A DNA stretch of 64,000 nt. It comes from Oscillospiraceae bacterium. Its GTDB lineage: Bacteria; Bacillota; Clostridia; Oscillospirales; SIG519. Both the position numbers and the translations under genes were made by a program. Positions 59,721-64,000 of the stretch are shown here, in pieces. The stretch spans positions 1-64,000 of the forward strand of contig SVMS01000002.1 of the NCBI GenBank assembly GCA_015067255.1. Reading direction: 5' to 3'. How positions within the stretch are numbered: position 1 is the first letter of the stretch; each line of letters starts with the position of its first letter. The notes under the pieces were generated by a model, which had not been told where the DNA came from, searched no databases, and saw only the letters and a list, made by a program, of their open reading frames with translations.

Positions 59721-60505
59721 GCAAATTATTAAAATATGATATACAAAGCAAATTGAAATTTCTGACAGTTTTTTATATATTAGCTTTGTTTTTTGCAATC
59801 CTTACAAGGATATTTTTTAATATTGAAAATTCATTTATTATGGATATTATAGCTAAAATATGCAGCGGTGTTACTATATCAATGATATTCAATATACTCA
59901 TTAACAACCTTATGCGTTTATGGGTAAGATTTAAAAACAATTTATACGGCGATGAAGCATATTTAACACACACTTTACCTGTTAAAAAAGAGTCTTTATA
60001 TCTTTCGAAAATACTTTCCGCAGTTATTTCTATGTTTATAAGCGTTGCTGTGATAGGACTTACTTTATTTGTAGCATACTATTCAAAAGAAAATATACAG
60101 TTTCTTAAAAATATGCTGTTACCTATTGCAAATGCTTACGATACATCTATCAGCGCAATTTTAATATCCTTTTTATTTGTTTTCTTTTTACAGCTTTTAA
60201 ATGCTGTTCAGGTGGGTTTTACAGGAATAATATTGGGACATAGAATGAACAGCTCAAAATTACCCTTTTCCGTTTTATTCGGATTTATTGCTTATATGGC
60301 AACTCAAACTCTTGTTCTGATATGCGTATTTGCCGTTGCCCTGTTTAATAAGGATTTTATGAATTTATTTATTACAAATGAAATGGTAAATATAGACATT
60401 TTAAAAACTATTATATATATGTGTATTTTTATATACTCAGCAATAGTTATTGGTATATTTTTTATAAATACAAAGCTATTCAAAGATGGCGTAAACGTAG
60501 ACTGA
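59714..60505 (+). CDS. ABC transporter membrane protein
   Basis: A 263-aa membrane protein with about six hydrophobic segments (about 15-35, 45-65, 100-125, 150-180, 195-220, 235-255) and a basic N-terminal segment. The phrase AYLTHTLPVKKESLYLSKIL after the second helix is typical of ABC-2-like permeases of GntR-linked exporters. The ATG at 59714 follows AGGAGGATG and overlaps the ATPase gene by 7 nt. Substrate unknown. Confidence 0.8.
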   Translation: MLSKLLKYDIQSKLKFLTVFYILALFFAILTRIFFNIENSFIMDIIAKICSGVTISMIFNILINNLMRLWVRFKNNLYGDEAYLTHTLPVKKESLYLSKILSAVISMFISVAVIGLTLFVAYYSKENIQFLKNMLLPIANAYDTSISAILISFLFVFFLQLLNAVQVGFTGIILGHRMNSSKLPFSVLFGFIAYMATQTLVLICVFAVALFNKDFMNLFITNEMVNIDILKTIIYMCIFIYSAIVIGIFFINTKLFKDGVNVD

Positions 60506-60629
60506 TTAGAGAAGACGAGCTAAAAACGGGTGATGTTCTTAGCGGAGAATTTTAAATATCCACTAAGTGCAAGCATCGCATTTGTCTGGACAAATGCACT
60601 ATGAGCTACAAATCCTTATACAAGCAGAA

Positions 60630-60662
60630 AGAGCAAACACAAGCCGTGTCTGCTCTTTTTTT
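60630..60662 (+). terminator. Terminator of the GntR/ABC operon
   Basis: AGAGCA (60630-60635) with AACAC pairs with GTGT and TGCTCT (60651-60656), followed by T. The bases 60506-60629 carry another hairpin (GCATTTGT-ctgg-ACAAATGC) and no gene. Confidence 0.75.
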
Positions 60663-60670
60663 CTATTAGA

Positions 60671-60876
60671 CGATATATTCGCGCAGCGAATGCGATATAA
60701 TCTCGTTTCACTCGGTTGCGATATACCTCGCTAAGCTCGGTGCGATATGATATAAATCCCTCGTTTGCGGAGCAAACATCTCGCACGCGAAGCGTATATC
60801 GCATTGCGTAGTAATATATAACAAATCCCACAAGGGATTTATATCGCTGCGTGATACTCCTTTAAGAGTATCACGC
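60671..60876. repeat. Hairpin array E (linker TGCGATATA / TATATCGCA)
   Basis: Left linkers lie at 60671-60677 (CGATATA), 60691-60699, 60717-60725 and 60741-60748. Right linkers lie at 60795-60803 and 60840-60847. Hairpins include TTCGC-gca-GCGAA, GTTTGC-gga-GCAAAC, ACGC-gaa-GCGT and AATCCC-acaa-GGGATT. It ends with the strong GCGTGATACTC-ctttaa-GAGTATCACGC stem (60849-60876). The remaining intergenic bases hold only the downstream promoter. Confidence 0.75.
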
Positions 60877-60898
60877 TAAACTTAGCCTGTCTTTTTTG

Positions 60899-60927
60899 TT
60901 GACTATAATGTTAAATTTAGGTATAAT
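60899..60927 (+). promoter_or_regulatory. Promoter of the peptidase/transporter operon
   Basis: TTGACT (60899-60904), 17 bp, TATAAT (60922-60927). Confidence 0.8.
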
Positions 60928-60957
60928 TGTTTTAAAACTTTAGAAAAGAGAAAATAT

Positions 60958-62277
60958 ATGTCAGACTCACGAACAAATTTTTATGCTCAAAGGCTTTCAC
61001 GCTTAATTCAGGCAGAAACAGTTTCAATTGATAATCAGACTGATAAAACAAAGTTTTATAAACTTCAGGAAATACTCAGAGAAATGTTTCCGAACATTTT
61101 CAGCCTTTGCGACTATGAAGATTTCGACGGTAGCTTTTTAATGCGTTGGAAGGGCGTTGACTCCTCAGAGCCTGTTATGCTGATGAATCATCACGATGTA
61201 GTAGAAGCTCCGGGAAAATGGAAGCACCCTGCTTTTTCAGGTGAAATTTCTGAAAATAAAATTTGGGGACGTGGCACTTTAGATAATAAAGGCGGCCTTT
61301 GGGCTATGCTTCAAGCGGCAGACGAATTAGCAGCTGACGGCTTTGTTCCAAAGCACGATATCTTTTTTGTGTCCACTTGTAATGAAGAAACCAGTGGTAG
61401 CGGAGCCGACTCTATTTCTAATGAGCTTTTAAAGCGCAATATTCATTTTTCTATGGTTTTAGACGAAGGCGGTATGATTGTAGACGAGCCTATAGCAAAT
61501 GCAAAGGGGCTTTTTGCTATGGTAGGCTTGGGCGAAAAGGGCTGTGCTGATATTAAGTTTATTGCACGTTCTTCGGGCGGACACGCTTCTGCGCCGCAAA
61601 AAAACTCTCCTCTTGTACGTCTTGGTAAATTTATGGCTGCTGTTGAAAAAATCAACATATTCAAAGCTGAGCTTTCACCTACTGTTTGCGCTATGTTTAA
61701 AGCTGTTTCCTCTTCTATGAAGGGACCTGTAAAATTATTTCTCGGACATCCACGTTTATTTGGTTTTTTGCTTGTAAAGGCAATCCCGATTATATCAAGC
61801 ACTGCCGCTGCTATGCTTAAAACTACAATAGCTTTTACAATGGCTTGCGGCTCTGAGGGTACAAATGTTATGCCGCAAGAAGCATATGTAATAGGAAATA
61901 TGCGTTATTCTCATCATCAGGGTAAAAAAGCAAGCATTGAGGCAATTACAAAGCTTGCAAAAAAATTCGATATCGAAACAGTTATACTTAGTGATGGCTT
62001 CAGTTCTCCTATGTCAGACTATAACAGTAAAGCCTTTAAGCTTATCGAAAAAGCCATTAACGAAATTTATCCCAATGTAAAGGTTTCCCCTTATCTGCCT
62101 ACAGGCGCCAGCGACAGCAGATTTATGAGCCGAGTATGTGAAAACTGTCTGCGGTTTTCTCCCTTTATTATTGATAACGAACAGCTTAAAAGTGTTCACG
62201 CAATCAATGAAAACGTTAATATTTCCTCTCTTTCAACTGCAGTGGATTTTTACAGACACATAATGCAGGAGGCATAA
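60958..62277 (+). CDS. M20-family metallopeptidase
   Basis: A 439-aa zinc-dependent amidohydrolase/peptidase. M20 motifs are PVMLMNHHDVVEAPGKW (first zinc His and Asp), WGRGTLDNKGGLWAMLQAA (bridging Asp), FVSTCNEETSGSGADSI (catalytic Glu pair) and MVLDEGGMI, with a lid domain and a late GASDSRFMSR. Members include carboxypeptidase S-like enzymes and acyl-amino acid hydrolases. Followed by the carrier gene with a 1-nt gap, so it probably hydrolyses a peptide or N-acyl compound brought in by that carrier (inference). The ATG follows AAAAGAG. Confidence 0.9.
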   Translation: MSDSRTNFYAQRLSRLIQAETVSIDNQTDKTKFYKLQEILREMFPNIFSLCDYEDFDGSFLMRWKGVDSSEPVMLMNHHDVVEAPGKWKHPAFSGEISENKIWGRGTLDNKGGLWAMLQAADELAADGFVPKHDIFFVSTCNEETSGSGADSISNELLKRNIHFSMVLDEGGMIVDEPIANAKGLFAMVGLGEKGCADIKFIARSSGGHASAPQKNSPLVRLGKFMAAVEKINIFKAELSPTVCAMFKAVSSSMKGPVKLFLGHPRLFGFLLVKAIPIISSTAAAMLKTTIAFTMACGSEGTNVMPQEAYVIGNMRYSHHQGKKASIEAITKLAKKFDIETVILSDGFSSPMSDYNSKAFKLIEKAINEIYPNVKVSPYLPTGASDSRFMSRVCENCLRFSPFIIDNEQLKSVHAINENVNISSLSTAVDFYRHIMQEA

Positions 62278-62278
62278 T

Positions 62279-63682
62279 ATGAGTAGTCAAAAAGAAAAAG
62301 GACTTAATATAAGCATTAAATCCTTTATTACTGCTATAGTTGTAATTTTTATTCTTATGGTAGCAACCTATATTCTTACGTTTATAGTACCGGGCGGAGA
62401 ATATCAAAGAATTACTGACAGCAACGGAAATCTTATTATTGATACTAACGGAAGCTTTTCTTACATAGAAGGCGGTATTTCCTTCTGGAAATGGCTTCTT
62501 TCCCCTATTTTAGTATTAGGTGCTTCCGGCAACTCAACTTTAATTGCTGTCATTATTTTCTTATTAGTTATCGGCGGTGTATTTAACAGCTTAGATAAAT
62601 CCGGCATTATAAAATATATGCTCGATAAAATAGTTTGTAGATTTGGCAAAGTCCGTTATCGCCTTATGGCTGTTATTCTTCTGTTTTTTATGGCATTAGG
62701 TGCTATGATTGGCTCTTTTGAAGAGTGTGTTCCGTTAGTTCCCATCGTGGTAGCTCTATCAATCAATCTTGGATGGGATGCTTTGACAGGTGTAGGTATG
62801 AGCTTACTTGCTGTTGGTTGCGGTTTTGCTTCGGGCATTTGTAATCCTTTTACAGTCGGTGTGGCACAACAGCTTGCAGGACTTCCTATGTTTTCGGGCG
62901 CATGGATGCGAATTTTATCCTTCCTGTTGATTTATTTGCTGTTATTTTTCTTTCTTTTCCTTTATTCTAAAAAAATCGCAAAGCCTTTAAATGAAATTTC
63001 AATTAAAGGAAGCTTTGTTCCAAATATCAAAACAGAGCGTGGTGTTATCTGCTTTGTTGTAATTCTCGGTACAGGTATTGCCGTTATTCTCTGCTCCGGC
63101 TTTATTAAAACCCTTCAGGACTACACTATGATTATTGTAGCTGTTATGTTTTTAGCGGCAGGATTAGCTTCCACTCTTGTTTCGGGTATGACTGTAAAAA
63201 CTCTTTTTTCTATCTTTTTAAACGGTATTGTGAGCATCTTCCCCGCTGTTATTATGATTTTGATGGCTTCTTCCATTAAATTCACTTTAGAAGAAGCAAA
63301 AGTGTTGGACTCCATTCTTCACGGCGCTATCAGCGTTGCTCAAAATATGCCAAACTTTGCAGTAATTTTATTTATTTACTTAATTGTTCTTGTTATGAAT
63401 TTCTTTATTCCGTCGGGCTCGGCTAAAGCATTTATGCTTATCCCTTTAATTATTCCTATGGCGCAAATTTTCGGCATATCCCCACAGCTTTGCATCGTAG
63501 CTTTTGCCTTTGGCGACGGTTTTTCAAATATGCTTTACCCCACAAATCCCGCCTTGCTTATAAGCTTGGGCTTAGCCGATGTAGGCTACAGCAAATGGTT
63601 TAAATTCAGCTGGAAATTTCAGCTAACTAATCTTCTTCTAACAAGCCTTATTTTACTGCTCGGTATTGTTATTGGATATTAA
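62279..63682 (+). CDS. YfcC/DcuC-type carboxylate transporter
   Basis: A 467-aa membrane protein with about twelve segments. The N-terminal ILTFIVPGGEYQR, the IGSFEECVPLVPIVVALSIN motif, the VGCGFASGICNPFTVGVAQQ loop and the late MNFFIPSGSAKAFMLIPLII are hallmarks of the YfcC branch of the C4-dicarboxylate/basic amino acid superfamily. Substrate probably a peptide-derived or amino acid-like carboxylate. The ATG lies one base after the peptidase stop, behind GCAGGAGGCA. Operon partner of the M20 peptidase. Confidence 0.88.
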   Translation: MSSQKEKGLNISIKSFITAIVVIFILMVATYILTFIVPGGEYQRITDSNGNLIIDTNGSFSYIEGGISFWKWLLSPILVLGASGNSTLIAVIIFLLVIGGVFNSLDKSGIIKYMLDKIVCRFGKVRYRLMAVILLFFMALGAMIGSFEECVPLVPIVVALSINLGWDALTGVGMSLLAVGCGFASGICNPFTVGVAQQLAGLPMFSGAWMRILSFLLIYLLLFFFLFLYSKKIAKPLNEISIKGSFVPNIKTERGVICFVVILGTGIAVILCSGFIKTLQDYTMIIVAVMFLAAGLASTLVSGMTVKTLFSIFLNGIVSIFPAVIMILMASSIKFTLEEAKVLDSILHGAISVAQNMPNFAVILFIYLIVLVMNFFIPSGSAKAFMLIPLIIPMAQIFGISPQLCIVAFAFGDGFSNMLYPTNPALLISLGLADVGYSKWFKFSWKFQLTNLLLTSLILLLGIVIGY

Positions 63683-63693
63683 AATACAACACA

Positions 63694-63724
63694 AAAGCCG
63701 ATAGGTCATTGACCTATCGGCTTT
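63694..63724. terminator. Terminator
   Basis: AAAGCCGATAGGTC (63694-63707) pairs with GACCTATCGGCTTT (63711-63724). It lies between convergent genes. Confidence 0.85.
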
Positions 63725-63746
63725 CAGCATCTTTATTGCAAAATAA

Positions 63747-64000
63747 TTATTGAACAGAATTAGCGCCTGCAATTTTGTTAAGGTCATTCTGCATAAGGCA
63801 GAAGTTAACAATTCCAAGACCTACAAAGCCAAGGATAAGATAAAGAATTGAGTTATCTTTATGTTCAATTCCCTTTGCAGCACAGCCTGCAGCAAATTTC
63901 TGCTCTGCAAGGAAGAAGCCTACAGGAGAAATAAAAAGCATAAGAACTATTTCAAGAATACCGCTATCTGCAGGATCTTTAACGGATACTGCTTCACGAG
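63747..64000 (-). CDS. Membrane protein, 5' part beyond the window (DUF4234-like)
   Basis: The minus-strand frame runs from the TAA at 63747-63749 to the right edge; the start is not in the window. The visible 84 residues include two hydrophobic segments (VLMLFISPVGFFLAEQKFAA and SILYLILGFVGLGIVNF) and end LMQNDLNKIAGANSVQ. The final helix with QNDLNKI resembles the end of small DUF4234-type membrane proteins. An internal ATG at 63941 exists, but the frame is open upstream to the edge (REAVSVKDPADSG), so the true protein is probably longer. Confidence 0.6.
   Translation of the reverse strand, partial: REAVSVKDPADSGILEIVLMLFISPVGFFLAEQKFAAGCAAKGIEHKDNSILYLILGFVGLGIVNFCLMQNDLNKIAGANSVQ

Noticed and set aside
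60616-60831. Minus-strand ORF in array E
   Set aside because: Arises from GC-containing palindromes; no start signals or protein features.

Overview
The window is low-GC DNA that reads as a chromosome segment of an anaerobic, probably gut-associated member of the Clostridia. The points in favour are strong Shine-Dalgarno sites, TTGACA/TATAAT promoters, lipobox lipoproteins, a bile salt hydrolase-type enzyme, a sodium-pumping decarboxylase and a CssRS/HtrA-like stress operon. I see no rRNA, no CRISPR array and no replication origin. The far left (1-4.7 kb) is accessory and decayed: excisionase-like and other fragments, small lipoprotein and hypothetical genes, a frameshifted membrane gene and a broken Gfo/Idh/MocA oxidoreductase.

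From 4.8 to 10.5 kb lie an endonuclease/exonuclease/phosphatase-family enzyme, an MFS transporter behind a structured attenuator-like leader, a DUF4886-type SGNH protein, an XRE regulator with a membrane partner, an ArsB/SLC13-type transporter and a TIM-barrel sugar isomerase. From 10.6 to 19.9 kb is a surface polysaccharide locus: ABC-2 permease, pyruvyltransferase, ABC ATPase, two-domain glycosyltransferase, FAD enzyme, UDP-GlcNAc 2-epimerase, glycosyltransferase. Then come a bile salt hydrolase-type gene, a nitroreductase, a phage-like lysis cassette (tail-like protein, holin, amidase; minus strand), a CCA-adding enzyme, a four-gene oxaloacetate decarboxylase-type Na+ pump with a free-standing biotin carrier, two transporters and enolase.

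From 33.6 to 43.5 kb (minus strand) lie an HtrA protease with its two-component system and an operon of MBOAT O-acyltransferase, two DHHW (AlgJ-like) proteins, an FkbH-like HAD protein and an acyl carrier protein. The latter looks like a Dlt-like pathway that loads a three-carbon acyl group on a carrier and transfers it to a surface polymer. From 43.6 to 51.5 kb is an aromatic amino acid operon (aroE-aroK fusion, aroF, aroB, aroA, aroC, pheA) followed by galE, then two tRNA-Ser genes. The rest holds a methyltransferase, an acyltransferase, an amino acid ABC transporter whose binding protein looks circularly permuted, an NhaC-type antiporter, a YtrA-type regulator with its ABC transporter, an M20 peptidase with a YfcC-family carrier, and an edge-truncated membrane protein.

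The most unusual non-coding content is a set of six intergenic hairpin arrays (A 725-900, B 1899-2083, C 26184-26351, D 32107-32216, E 60671-60876, F 52026-52320) plus a related branched element (20022-20104). In each array short hairpins with differing stems are separated by one 7-9 nt linker word. The word is in one orientation in the left half and is the reverse complement in the right half, so the linkers could pair and build a laddered multi-branch structure. Arrays B and F share linkers and show loop changes and a compensatory stem change.
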